A stretch of DNA of 64,000 nt from assembly GCF_003412465.1 (NCBI RefSeq), contig NZ_QTJV01000004.1, forward strand, positions 744,001 through 808,000, read 5' to 3'. Both the position numbers and the translations under genes were made by a program. The first letter of the stretch is position 1; each line of letters starts with the position of its first letter. The DNA is from Chitinophaga silvisoli (GTDB taxonomy: Bacteria; Bacteroidota; Bacteroidia; Chitinophagales; Chitinophagaceae). Shown one piece after another: positions 8,280 through 17,699 of this stretch. The notes under the pieces are model-generated. The model was not told where the DNA came from. It did not search any database and was given only the letters and a program-made list of their open reading frames with translations.

Positions 8280-9719
8280 TCATTTTTTCTTATTTTCCAG
8301 CAGGACCAATGGCGTATGTATATTCCAGGCCGGTTCATAGCCATCCTGGATGATAAATCCCCTCGAATAGCTGCCTAATGCCAGGTCAAGATCCCCATCC
8401 TTATCATAATCTCCTGCCGCCATGCAAAGCCATCTACCCTGGGAGGCAAGTCCCGCAACTGCATGAGGCTCAAATGATAAGGCCTTCTTCTGCTCAAAAT
8501 AGATAAACTTCTCCGCCGGGTTGTTTTTCAAGTCCGCAAAGAAAGCAATCGTTGCAAGGTCCAGGTCGCCATCCTGGTCAAAATCAGCCGCAATCACCCT
8601 GGTACAACCATTCACCGGGTAGAAGAAATCAGGTTTATCCACATCAAATTTGAAATTTCCCTTGTTCAGGAAGATATATACCCCATGGTAAGGCTTGAGA
8701 ATCATCGAGTAATCCCCATTGTCACCAGCCGTATAGATGATATCCAGCTTGCCGTCCTTGTTCAGGTCGGCCAATTGAAAACTGGTCGAACCATACACCG
8801 GGGGAAAACGTAGCAGGGGCTCACCCGTAAACCCACCCTTTTTGTCATTCAGGAACAACCAGATTCCCTCATCATCATATGCAAACAAGGCCATGACATC
8901 GGGATAACCATCCTTGTTGAAATCACCGACCTCCGCATGAATAGCACCTGGCACATCACGGATCGTTTTCCGGGTTTCCTCATTTAAAAGATACAGCCCC
9001 CCACTCTTATGCCCAAACCCCAGGCTGATATACTCCTTCCCAAACGGGATAGTCTGCACCGGCCTCGGCAAGCCCATCGCTATAGTATGCACCTTCTCCT
9101 CCTCCGGGGAAAGCGGGCTCACCCTCCAGATGACACCTGAGAGCTGATCTACCGCCCTCAGATTACCAATACAGGTGAGAATACCCGTATCAGGAGCAAT
9201 CCAGTTCAGATCCACCCCGGTCGATTGCAGATCCAGCACCTTTTGGTACTGAACACCTTCCCATTTATACAATGCGGCTATATGACCATTCTCAGCACTG
9301 GAATACACCCTCCCCGTAAACGGATCAATGGACACCATGGTAGTAGTGGCTCTGTAAATCGTGTCTTCCACAACAGGTGCATGCACCACAAAATGATCTG
9401 TATCTGCTTTCAATGCAGGTGTCGTAGCTTTCAGGGAATCAGGTGCCAACTCCTTATAGTAATTCACAATCTCATTCCATTCAGCAATAGAGATCCCTCC
9501 TTTTCCGGGATAATACTTATTATCATCCCACACACCAATGCCTAATTTAGGTGCCATCGCCGGCAATACATGTTTTAACCAGGTAGCTTTATCCAACAAA
9601 GCCGGAGACACCTTCATGTGACAGCTACTACAATACTTAGCAGCCAGCACCTCGCCTTTGGGCCTGCTTTTACAAGAGATGAAAATAACGAGGAATAAAA
9701 AGGGAATATATCTAAGCAT
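8280..9719 (-). CDS. Lipoprotein with haem c motif and FG-GAP/VCBS repeats
   Basis: This 479-residue protein starts with a lipoprotein signal ending at a cysteine (LVIFISCKS). It is followed by a c-type haem motif, YCSSCHM, at about residues 30-36. The C-terminal half carries calcium-binding FG-GAP/VCBS-type repeats such as DFNKDGYPDV, DLNKDGKLDI, DFDQDGDLDL and DYDKDGDLDL, which form a beta propeller. It follows the SusC/SusD pair on the same strand, with a strong hairpin in between. An outer-membrane role in substrate binding or electron transfer is plausible. No catalytic function can be assigned. Confidence 0.8.
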   Translation of the reverse strand: MLRYIPFLFLVIFISCKSRPKGEVLAAKYCSSCHMKVSPALLDKATWLKHVLPAMAPKLGIGVWDDNKYYPGKGGISIAEWNEIVNYYKELAPDSLKATTPALKADTDHFVVHAPVVEDTIYRATTTMVSIDPFTGRVYSSAENGHIAALYKWEGVQYQKVLDLQSTGVDLNWIAPDTGILTCIGNLRAVDQLSGVIWRVSPLSPEEEKVHTIAMGLPRPVQTIPFGKEYISLGFGHKSGGLYLLNEETRKTIRDVPGAIHAEVGDFNKDGYPDVMALFAYDDEGIWLFLNDKKGGFTGEPLLRFPPVYGSTSFQLADLNKDGKLDIIYTAGDNGDYSMILKPYHGVYIFLNKGNFKFDVDKPDFFYPVNGCTRVIAADFDQDGDLDLATIAFFADLKNNPAEKFIYFEQKKALSFEPHAVAGLASQGRWLCMAAGDYDKDGDLDLALGSYSRGFIIQDGYEPAWNIHTPLVLLENKKK

Positions 9720-9737
9720 ACATTACAAGTTAAATAA

Positions 9738-9774
9738 AATTACGAATGGCAGCACATGGCCGCCATTCGTAATT
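9738..9774 (-). terminator. Strong hairpin between susD and the FG-GAP gene
   Basis: A perfect 13-bp stem (9738-9750 with 9762-9774) has an 11-base loop and is followed on the minus strand by UUUUAUUU. It ends only 18 bases before the start codon of the FG-GAP gene. It should terminate or strongly attenuate transcription from susCD, so the downstream gene may be expressed at a lower level or depend on read-through. Confidence 0.75.
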
Positions 9775-9849
9775 CAACTGCCCCGGATTAAGAGGCTCCC
9801 GTATTGACGGGCTCATTCATCACTCAATGAGAACTTTTAGTTTTTTTTA

Positions 9850-11634
9850 TTAATAACCTTGATTTTGTTCCAATGTTTTTGAACTACCACTCACACTCAG
9901 GTCAATCTGACGTTGAGGAACCGGGTAGTGCTCATTTCTGCCTGACACAAACTTACCACCTGTAATGTCGGTCGTAATCTTGGACTCATACGCAAAGAAC
10001 TTGGTCAGCTCAGTAGCTGCAATACCCCAGCGTACTAAGTCAAAGTAACGCTGCCCTTCCATTGCCAGCTCCAGCTTACGCTCAAAGTAAATGGCCTTCA
10101 GGGCGTAATCTTTACCACCAGTAGCAAAGGTACCGGCAGGATAAGGTGCTACTACATAATTAGCAGCCGGCGTAGTCGAGAAACCACCCATCGGTGTTGC
10201 ATCATTGGTGTATTTGTACACAGCAGTAGCCGGTTTACCAGCCCTGGTACGTACCTGGTTTACATAAGTCTCAGCTGTACCAAAGTTACCGAGGTTAGCC
10301 TCTGTCTCTGCTGCCTGCAGCAATACATCTGAATAACGAATCAACACAATGTTCAGTGCAGATCCCGGTGCCCATGAATTCGGATCCTTGTACTTATCCT
10401 GGTTATACTGCCAGTATACATTCTTCTTAGGAGCATACGGACCCGCATAATCCTGGTCACGTACCCATGAACGACCAGGGTGATTACCCCAGTCCAGGTA
10501 AGGAATACCCCTACGACCTACCGTCCAGTCTAATCTTGGATCCAGGTTACCTGCATCTGGTGTGAATGGCTCTGTAGATAAGATCTTCATATCATTCTTC
10601 ACAGCATGATCATTATAATCATCGAGGTAAGGCAAACCAGTAGCATCTGTACGATAAGAGTTCACCAGGTCCTGTGTAGGCTGATAGAATCCACAGCAAC
10701 CAAATGGACTGTTGTATGGGAAATTCAGCATCTCACCCTGATTGGCATTGGCGATAGAGCCGGTACCATCATTGGCAGTCATCTGGATGGCAAATACGGA
10801 TTCCTTATTATTCTTCGCAGCAGGATCGAAGTTATCCTCAAAACGATCTGTCAGGCCATAAGGCAATCCATTGGATGTCTGCCCCTTGGTAGTAATGAGA
10901 TCAAAGAGAGGTTTTGCAGCTGTCCATTTTGCTTCGAATACATAAGTCTTAGCAAGATAACAGGCAGCCGCCCACTTGTTAGCACGACCTACACTGCTCT
11001 GTGTTTCCGGCAGGTTATCGTAAGCAAACTGGAAATCAGCTTCAATCTTAGGCCAGATATCCACATTATTAGGTTGCTTATAATCTTCCATGTTCGTCTC
11101 ATCTATCCATGGAACTTTGTCATACATCTTCTTCAGTTCAAAGTAGTAATGACCACGCAGGAACAATGCCTGTGCTTTCACACCGGTTTTCTCCGCATCC
11201 GTCATACCCGTAGCATCAGGCAGTAAAGACAACAATGTATTTACCCTGGATACACCTTCGAATAAAACCTGCCATTTAGTATTGAAGAAACCATTGCTTG
11301 GATCAAAGTTACCCACAGCAATCTGGCTCACCGGCGGCTGGTCAGTCGCATCACTACCTTTATGCGCATCTCCGGCAGCTACACTACCATAAATCCAGTT
11401 ACTCGGTGCAGCCTCCCAGGGGTTACCACCATTCAGCGCGGTAGTACCACTGCTCTGCCCATCCAGTGCAGCATAAGAACCTACAAGCAATGCTTCAATA
11501 CCGTCTTTGTTCTGCAGATCAGAACCCTGCAATGCTCCCTGGGGACTACGCTCCAGGAAACTCTTGCTGCACGCATCTACCAGTATGGCAGTTGACATCA
11601 CTGCCGCTATGACTATATATTTTGATTTTATCAT
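9850..11634 (-). CDS. RagB/SusD family nutrient-uptake lipoprotein
   Basis: This 594-residue surface lipoprotein has a signal peptide ending at a cysteine (ILVDACSKSFLERSP). It carries the SusD hallmarks of N-terminal tetratricopeptide-like helices (RGHYYFELKKMYDKVPW) and a C-terminal RagB region ending with YFDLVRWG and a final NQGY. SusD proteins bind glycans or peptides at the outer membrane and close the lid on their SusC partner. The gene starts 21 bases after its SusC, which is the usual pairing. The substrate is unknown, as no glycoside hydrolase lies next to it. Confidence 0.95.
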   Translation of the reverse strand: MIKSKYIVIAAVMSTAILVDACSKSFLERSPQGALQGSDLQNKDGIEALLVGSYAALDGQSSGTTALNGGNPWEAAPSNWIYGSVAAGDAHKGSDATDQPPVSQIAVGNFDPSNGFFNTKWQVLFEGVSRVNTLLSLLPDATGMTDAEKTGVKAQALFLRGHYYFELKKMYDKVPWIDETNMEDYKQPNNVDIWPKIEADFQFAYDNLPETQSSVGRANKWAAACYLAKTYVFEAKWTAAKPLFDLITTKGQTSNGLPYGLTDRFEDNFDPAAKNNKESVFAIQMTANDGTGSIANANQGEMLNFPYNSPFGCCGFYQPTQDLVNSYRTDATGLPYLDDYNDHAVKNDMKILSTEPFTPDAGNLDPRLDWTVGRRGIPYLDWGNHPGRSWVRDQDYAGPYAPKKNVYWQYNQDKYKDPNSWAPGSALNIVLIRYSDVLLQAAETEANLGNFGTAETYVNQVRTRAGKPATAVYKYTNDATPMGGFSTTPAANYVVAPYPAGTFATGGKDYALKAIYFERKLELAMEGQRYFDLVRWGIAATELTKFFAYESKITTDITGGKFVSGRNEHYPVPQRQIDLSVSGSSKTLEQNQGY

Positions 11635-11655
11635 TGTTAGCGATTTTTAACAGTT

Positions 11656-14600
11656 TCAGAATCCAACATTTACACCCACCAGGTACTGACGCTGATTAGG
11701 ATAAGCACCTTCATCCAGACCGAAGTTGGTAGTACCACCAGAGATCTCAGGATCTATACCTTTATACTTCGTAATGGTGAACAGGTTCGCTGCCTGTACA
11801 TAGATGCGGAAGCGATCAATACCTATTCTCTTTAATGCCGAAGTAGGCAATGTATAACCCAGACCAATGTTCTTCGCTCTGAGGTAAGAACCATTTTCTA
11901 CGAGGTAAGAGTTAGGAACGTTGTTCGTACTGAAAGAGTTGCCATTTTCCTGGATAGGCGCTGTAGCATTGTGGTGATCAGGTCTCCATGAATCGTAGAG
12001 GGCTGTCTTACTCTTTGCACCTGCAAAGTTTGCATAGAAGTCAGTCCACCAGCGAACCTGGTTCCAGATCTCATTGCCCTGTACACCATACATGAAAATG
12101 GTAAAATCAAAGTTTTTATAATCGAGTTCCAGGTTCAGACCATAGCTGAAATCCGGGTTTGGATTACCCAGGAAAGTTCTGTCAGCTTCAGTAATATGAC
12201 CATCACCGTTGCTATCCGCATAACGGAAACGACCCAGCGCTGCCTGTGACTGGTATTCTGCACCTGTCACACCTGTGGCTTTCTCTGCCTCATCATTGGC
12301 AGCATTGATCTCGTCAGTTGAATTCCAGAAACCAATCACCTTATAACCATAGAAGCTGGATACAGGTTGACCTACTGCATTACGGATGATAAAGCTACCA
12401 TTGAAACGGCGTGACTCCTGGTCAAAGTAAGGCGCGTCATAAGAAATAGCTACGATCTTGTTTTTGAAAGTAGTCAGCGTTGCATTGGCTTTCATTGTCA
12501 GGTCCTTGGTCAGGTGTAAACCTGTAGCTGTTAAGGAGAGGTCGATACCATGGTTCTCCATCTGTGCAATGTTCACAGTAGGAGGATCTGTACGACCCGC
12601 AGTAGCAGAGATCTCAGGTTTGTACAGCAGGTCTTTTACTTTCTTGCTGTAGTAGTCAACACTCATTTCAAGTTTACCTTTCAGGAAACTCGCATCGATA
12701 CCGATATTGGAGTTAACATTGCTTTCCCATTTCGCATTCGGGTTACCAATATGCGTTTTGGTGAAACCAGATACAAGTGTGTTAGATGTACCATTCAGGT
12801 CATAGAAGGAAGAACCTTTGTTCAGACCATATTGTGTAAATGCATTTGCACTTTCCACGTTCAACTGGTTACCCATGATACCATAACCACCACGGATTTT
12901 TAAATCAGACAGCCAGGAAACATCTTTCAGGAAATTCTCCTGAGAAATACGCCAACCTGCGCTCACAGCCGGGAACCAGCCATAGCGGAAGTTGTCACCA
13001 AACTTACTGGAACCATCACGACGAATCACAGCACCCAGCAGGTAACGATCGTGGTAGCTATAATCCACACGACCAAACAGGGAGAATAATCCATCTGAAT
13101 AAGTACCACTGCCATTGGTCACAGTACCTGTACCAGTGGATAGATTGGTAAAGTTAGGATCGAAAATGAAGTAACTCTGCGTAGTACCGGTGAGTGAACG
13201 GCCATGGTTATCATAAGCCTCAGAACCGATCAGCGCAGTAACATTGTGTCTGCCAAATTTCTGATGATAAGTCAGGGTATTGGTCCATGTATAGTTGTAA
13301 CCACTGCTGGCACCTTCAGTGAATGAATTCACCTTATTGTTTTCCGCATTTTCATATTCCGGGAAGGTGAATGTATGTGTACTTGCGGAGAAGACTTCAC
13401 CTCCGAATGAGGTACGGAGTGTGAATACTTTCAGTACATCAGCTTCCACGTACACATTACCCAGGAGGCGATTACCTATACCTTTATTATTGCGGATACG
13501 ATCCTGGATAGCAACCGGGTTACGCGCGTTACCCAGCTGCGCACTGTTTGTACTGAAGGAACCACCATAGTTGCCTTTGATGTCATATACAGGAATGATA
13601 GGCTGTTCGCGGAATGCCATACCAATACCACTACCTTCAGTCAGCGCATCGATCTGTGGGTTGTCGATCACAGAATACTCGAGGTTCTCCCCAATTCTCA
13701 CATGCTCTGCGATATTGAAGCTGCTGTTAGAACGGATGGAGTAACGCTTCAGGTAAGTATTTTTTAAAGTACCCTGCTGATTAGCATAATAGAAAGAGAG
13801 GAAGTAACTACCCTGGTCACTTGCTCCACTTACAGAAATATTATGACTGGTAGTTGGCGCAGGTTTGAAGATTTCATGGAACCAGTCAGTACCTTGCTTA
13901 TTCGCCCTGGTAATACGGTAAAAACCATCCAGGTCTGAAGGGTTTTTATAGTATGGATCTACCTTGTAAAGAGAAGGATCCGTACCAGGGTCACCTTCTT
14001 TCAGACCACCGGGAGCAATGTAATCAGGTAATACAGGAGTAGCACCGGAGCCATACAATCCATCGTTGTATACAACATTCGGATCTGTATTTTTCAGCGC
14101 CATCCATTTCAGGTTAGCCTGTTCCTGTGAGTTGAGCAGGTGCCATACATTGCCACCTTTAGGAACCTGGCGACCATAGTAAGCATCGTATGTCACTCTT
14201 ACTTTGCCGGCCTTTCCTTTTTTAGTAGTAATGATGATTACACCGTTTGCCGCCCTGGCACCATAGATGGAGGCAGAACCTGCATCTTTCAGTACCTGCA
14301 TGGACTCCACATCATTCGGGTTGATGTCCACAATGTTTTGAGTAGGTACTCCATCAATTACATAGAGCGGGGTGTTATTACCAAAAGTATTCACACCACG
14401 GATACGTACCTGTGGCTCTTCTCCGGGCTGACCGGAACCGAGCACCATGATACCGGATACCTGGCCCTGCAATTGGTTGCTCACCTGTGCAGTGGGTTGA
14501 CGTGTGATCTGTTCTACGTTTACAACAGATACAGCACCTGTCAGGTCTTTTTTACGTTGCACAGCATAACCTGTCACAACTACTTCATCAAGAGAACCGA

Positions 14601-14901
14601 TTTTTTCTGCCAGCACAGCGTCGACTGTAGGTCCATCACCTACGGGAACTTCCTGGGAATTATAGCCGACGAAAGAGAAGACGAGGACATCGCCTTTTTT
14701 AGCCTGTAAAGCGTAATGGCCATTGGGATCGGTGGCACCACCTCTGTTAGAACCTTTTACTGCAACAGTTACACCGGGCAAGGGATTACCGGTGGCTTTG
14801 TCAGTAACTTTACCAGTTATACGGGTTTGGGCGAGGACGTTACCGGCAAGCAGCAACAAGGCCCAGCACCATATAATGGTGCGGCATACATGTTTCTTCA
14901 T
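11656..14901 (-). CDS. SusC/RagA family TonB-linked outer membrane protein
   Basis: This 1081-residue receptor has a signal peptide ending LLLAGNVLAQ, then a carboxypeptidase-like domain (TRITGKVTDKATGNPLPGVTV). A TonB plug follows with DEVVVTGYAVQRKKDLTGAV, GVNTFGNNTPLYVIDG and the SusC-type DAGSASIYGARAANGVIIIT. The remaining part is a 22-strand barrel ending in phenylalanine (GVNVGF). It imports substrate captured by the adjacent SusD, driven by TonB. It has no N-terminal STN domain and no sigma/anti-sigma pair nearby, so its regulation is not through the FecI/FecR route. Confidence 0.96.
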   Translation of the reverse strand: MKKHVCRTIIWCWALLLLAGNVLAQTRITGKVTDKATGNPLPGVTVAVKGSNRGGATDPNGHYALQAKKGDVLVFSFVGYNSQEVPVGDGPTVDAVLAEKIGSLDEVVVTGYAVQRKKDLTGAVSVVNVEQITRQPTAQVSNQLQGQVSGIMVLGSGQPGEEPQVRIRGVNTFGNNTPLYVIDGVPTQNIVDINPNDVESMQVLKDAGSASIYGARAANGVIIITTKKGKAGKVRVTYDAYYGRQVPKGGNVWHLLNSQEQANLKWMALKNTDPNVVYNDGLYGSGATPVLPDYIAPGGLKEGDPGTDPSLYKVDPYYKNPSDLDGFYRITRANKQGTDWFHEIFKPAPTTSHNISVSGASDQGSYFLSFYYANQQGTLKNTYLKRYSIRSNSSFNIAEHVRIGENLEYSVIDNPQIDALTEGSGIGMAFREQPIIPVYDIKGNYGGSFSTNSAQLGNARNPVAIQDRIRNNKGIGNRLLGNVYVEADVLKVFTLRTSFGGEVFSASTHTFTFPEYENAENNKVNSFTEGASSGYNYTWTNTLTYHQKFGRHNVTALIGSEAYDNHGRSLTGTTQSYFIFDPNFTNLSTGTGTVTNGSGTYSDGLFSLFGRVDYSYHDRYLLGAVIRRDGSSKFGDNFRYGWFPAVSAGWRISQENFLKDVSWLSDLKIRGGYGIMGNQLNVESANAFTQYGLNKGSSFYDLNGTSNTLVSGFTKTHIGNPNAKWESNVNSNIGIDASFLKGKLEMSVDYYSKKVKDLLYKPEISATAGRTDPPTVNIAQMENHGIDLSLTATGLHLTKDLTMKANATLTTFKNKIVAISYDAPYFDQESRRFNGSFIIRNAVGQPVSSFYGYKVIGFWNSTDEINAANDEAEKATGVTGAEYQSQAALGRFRYADSNGDGHITEADRTFLGNPNPDFSYGLNLELDYKNFDFTIFMYGVQGNEIWNQVRWWTDFYANFAGAKSKTALYDSWRPDHHNATAPIQENGNSFSTNNVPNSYLVENGSYLRAKNIGLGYTLPTSALKRIGIDRFRIYVQAANLFTITKYKGIDPEISGGTTNFGLDEGAYPNQRQYLVGVNVGF

Positions 14902-15334
14902 AACGTGAAACGTTGTTTTTTTTAGGTGAATGAATGGCCTGATCGGGGTCCTTTTGTTGAGAAAAAGACACAGCGATAAGAGCCGGTTACAGCATAATCC
15001 GGGTAATTAAAAGGGTTTGCAATAATGCCAATCTTTGAGATACTAATGCTCATCGCACTGCCCGCGAACGCAGTGAAAAATGTGTTACAATTCCGGTCAA
15101 GGTTTATATTAAAGGGTATTTACTACAGCACTAATTCGGGTGGGCACAAAGCACAGGCTTTCAAACTACATACTACAGCTTGTTGTCATGTCATAACGTT
15201 TATAAAAATTGTGGATTAGACTTTGGTTACATTTACCAAATTAACACATTCATTTGTTTTATGCAAAGAATTTTTTTTAATAAACAAAATGCCCACTTTT
15301 ACCATACGGTGAAAGCGGGCAATTATTAAATGTA
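14902..15334. other. Upstream region of susC and terminator region of rtcB-prfH
   Basis: No gene is seen in this stretch. It should contain the promoter for the susC/susD unit near 14.9-15.1 kb, but no convincing -33/-7 pair was identified. The transcription terminator of rtcB-prfH (15290-15321) and the 57-bp repeats lie at its right edge. Confidence 0.5.
15290..15321 (-). terminator. Terminator of the rtcB-prfH unit
   Basis: A 14-bp stem with one mismatch (15290-15303 with 15308-15321, four-base loop) is followed on the minus strand by UUUUGUUUAUU and a further U-rich run. It lies just beyond the tandem repeats that follow prfH. Confidence 0.75.
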
Positions 15335-15505
15335 TTTTGTACAGTTATCAATTAACTAAGTAATCCTTACAACAATTTTTCAATAGTATTCTTTGTACAA
15401 TTACTAAAGGCAGTAAGCAATCCTTACAACGATTTTGCAATCATCTCCTTTGTACAATTACTCAATTTACTAAGTATTCCTTACAGCGCTTCTTCAATCG
15501 TCTTC
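15335..15505. repeat. Three-copy 57-bp tandem repeat including the prfH stop codon
   Basis: Three diverged copies repeat with an exact 57-bp spacing. The shared core (TCCTTACA) begins at 15364, 15421 and 15478, and a second shared block (TTTGTACA) at 15335, 15392 and 15449. The rightmost copy contains the last codons and stop of prfH. The other two are downstream and still translate, in the prfH frame, to similar C-terminal peptides (IAKSL-stop and IEKLL-stop against IEEAL-stop). The 57-bp unit equals 19 codons. This looks like duplication of the gene's 3' end. Confidence 0.85.
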
Positions 15506-16092
15506 ACAGCACGCCCACGCTCCAGTTCATTGTGCTCCTGCCACTGTTCCTGCTGCTGTTGAACGAGTTTCTCGCCCTGCCAGGCTCGTACTTTTGCTTC
15601 CAGTCTTTTCAGACAAAGTTGCTTGTTCTCCCATTGAGAACGGCTATCCATAGCCAGCACCTGTATGCCGGAAGGAAGATACGTACCGCGAACCGCTGTT
15701 TCCACCTTATTCACGTTCTGCCCACCCGGACCCGATGCCCTGCATGTTTCCATTCTCACATCAGCCATATTGAACTGCATTTGCTTTGCGATGTCAAAAA
15801 AAGCAACCCCCACAAACCAGTTCTTTCGCTTGTGAAACTTTCTATACGGACTACGGGCAATCCATTGAACAGTACCCGCCCACTCCTTATATAAGTTATC
15901 GATATCACCGCTCACGGACAACAATGTGGATAAGAAAGTGCCTTTCAGGTCACCCGGTGTACTATCCAGTAATTCAATTTCAATTCCGGCTTTACGGCAT
16001 TGTGCAAATAACTTTTCAGTTACCCTGGCTACCACCCTGCTACATTCCGCAGGCCCCCTGCCGGAGGTAATTTGTATGATGGCTTTGTCCAT
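15481..16092 (-). CDS. prfH: Peptide chain release factor homologue PrfH
   Basis: This 203-residue protein is a short class I release-factor relative. It has the peptidyl-tRNA hydrolysis loop GPGGQNVNKVETAVRG (about residues 121-136) but lacks the N-terminal stop-codon recognition domain of RF1/RF2. PrfH occurs next to RtcB. In E. coli the RtcB2-PrfH pair has been shown to rescue and repair ribosomes cleaved in 16S rRNA by ribotoxins. Here it starts three bases after the rtcB stop codon, so the two are co-transcribed. Its extreme 3' end is part of a tandem repeat. Confidence 0.93.
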   Translation of the reverse strand: MDKAIIQITSGRGPAECSRVVARVTEKLFAQCRKAGIEIELLDSTPGDLKGTFLSTLLSVSGDIDNLYKEWAGTVQWIARSPYRKFHKRKNWFVGVAFFDIAKQMQFNMADVRMETCRASGPGGQNVNKVETAVRGTYLPSGIQVLAMDSRSQWENKQLCLKRLEAKVRAWQGEKLVQQQQEQWQEHNELERGRAVKTIEEAL

Positions 16093-16095
16093 TAC

Positions 16096-17517
16096 TTATT
16101 CTTTATACATTCTTACAATACGGGGAATGAATCTTCCCTCAATGTTTACCAGCTCCTGCTGTGCATCTATCACACGCTCAATATCTTTGTATGCCAGCGG
16201 ATTTTCTTCCACGCTACCACCAATAAGCGTGACGTTGGCATCAGCCAGCATCTTCTTCAGGGCAGACATGGTGACGTTCTCTTTTGCACGCTTCCGGCTC
16301 ATCGCCCTGCCTGCACCATGTGAAGCAGAATATAAGGAAGCGGGTACGCCTTTCCCTGATACCAGGTAAGCAGGAGTCGTCATACTGCCAGGTATGATCC
16401 CCAATTCACCAGCATGTGCGGGAGTAGCTCCCTTACGATGAATGATCACTTTACGACCATCGGCCAAAGTATCTTCCCAGGCAAAATTGTGATGGTTTTC
16501 GATAGTGGCCAGCGCCTGCAAACCCGTTGCCTTCAGCAGATTTGCATGAATCCTGTCATGACATGCTTTAGCATAATCTCCTGCCAGCTGCATACTCATC
16601 CAATACTCCTGCCCTGCTTCCGTGTCCATATCTAACCACGCCAGTTGCTGCGCTTCCCTGGGTAACTTACAGGTGTCCATCGCAATCTTTGTATAATGCT
16701 GCGCAACGCTGGCTCCTAATCCCCTGCTACCTGAGTGGGATAACAGCGCGAGGTATTCACCGGCAGCAATCCCCAGCGCATTGCCCTCATGCAAAGAAAT
16801 AAGGCCAAATTCCACAAAGTGATTGCCGGTACCTGAAGTACCTAACTGCCTGGCAGCCTTGCCCTGCAGTTTTCTCAGCAATGCTGTTGCCTGGAATGTA
16901 GGATGATCCAATACCGCATGTTCCTGCTCAATATCCAATCCACCCTCCAGTCCGAAGTGAGTGAATTCTTTCAATGCAGTTTTCAGCTGGAAAGCATATC
17001 GCTTCATAAAACTTTCACCGGTATCTAAAATAGAGAGTGCCATTCTGCACCCGATATCAATACCTACTGCATATGGAATCACCGCATTGTGTGTAGCAAG
17101 TACACCACCAATAGGCAATCCATACCCGGTATGCGCATCAGGCATCAAAGCTCCCTGCACCGCTACCGGCAGCGTCATCGCTGTTTCCATTTGTCTTCTG
17201 GCACCTGCTTCTATCTCTTTGGCACCATATACTTTCACATCACCTGCATCTTCCAGCAATGTGTGCGCACGGAATGTTTTTACAGGTACTTCATCCAGGA
17301 AAGTAGCTGCTATTTTCCCCAGTACCTCATCGTCACGATATGTAGCGGGGCGCTCTTTAATATCATTCAAAAGCGCAATAGCCGCTTCCTTTGAATGATG
17401 TTTAAAATGTTTGGAAAATATATTAATAACAAGGCTCCGGGCACGATCGTCTGTATAGCCGATCCTGCTGAGCTCTTTAGCTTTTAAACTGCTCATAAGA
17501 ATGCTTCGTGCGGGCAT
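16096..17517 (-). CDS. rtcB: RtcB family RNA ligase
   Basis: The product (473 residues from this start) is an RtcB 3'-phosphate RNA ligase. The GTP- and manganese-binding motifs are in place: AVGIDIGCRM with the metal cysteine, GTGNHFVE, HSGSRG, ENHHNFAW, HRKGATPA and ASHGAGRAMSR with the guanylated histidine. A start 21 bases later (MSSLKAKELS) is equally possible. Together with prfH it forms the ribosome-repair version of RtcB, and is less likely a tRNA-splicing enzyme. A -7 box lies about 150 bases upstream. Confidence 0.95.
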   Translation of the reverse strand: MPARSILMSSLKAKELSRIGYTDDRARSLVINIFSKHFKHHSKEAAIALLNDIKERPATYRDDEVLGKIAATFLDEVPVKTFRAHTLLEDAGDVKVYGAKEIEAGARRQMETAMTLPVAVQGALMPDAHTGYGLPIGGVLATHNAVIPYAVGIDIGCRMALSILDTGESFMKRYAFQLKTALKEFTHFGLEGGLDIEQEHAVLDHPTFQATALLRKLQGKAARQLGTSGTGNHFVEFGLISLHEGNALGIAAGEYLALLSHSGSRGLGASVAQHYTKIAMDTCKLPREAQQLAWLDMDTEAGQEYWMSMQLAGDYAKACHDRIHANLLKATGLQALATIENHHNFAWEDTLADGRKVIIHRKGATPAHAGELGIIPGSMTTPAYLVSGKGVPASLYSASHGAGRAMSRKRAKENVTMSALKKMLADANVTLIGGSVEENPLAYKDIERVIDAQQELVNIEGRFIPRIVRMYKE

Positions 17518-17668
17518 AGCAATGCCGCAACTAAATTTTATTCAGGAAAAATTAATTGGGAAACGGGGTGTCCTGCCGGACTAAGCGGCAAGATCGATGG
17601 GTGATATGTGGGTACAGTTCAGCATGATTCCTTGTGTTTTAAAAAGTGATGAAATAAGGAATTCGGCG

Positions 17669-17676
17669 CAAAGGTA
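17669..17676 (-). promoter_or_regulatory. Candidate -7 box for rtcB-prfH
   Basis: The minus strand reads TACCTTTG, a perfect match to the Bacteroidota -7 consensus TAnnTTTG. No clear -33 element was found at the expected distance, and it lies 152 bases before the rtcB start, which would give a long leader. Confidence 0.4.
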
Positions 17677-17699
17677 TATTTTTTTTATATATTGGTGAA

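Noticed and set aside
15335..15505. The 57-bp repeats as a CRISPR array
   Set aside because: The copies are contiguous and diverged, with no unique spacers between constant repeats, and they overlap the end of a gene.
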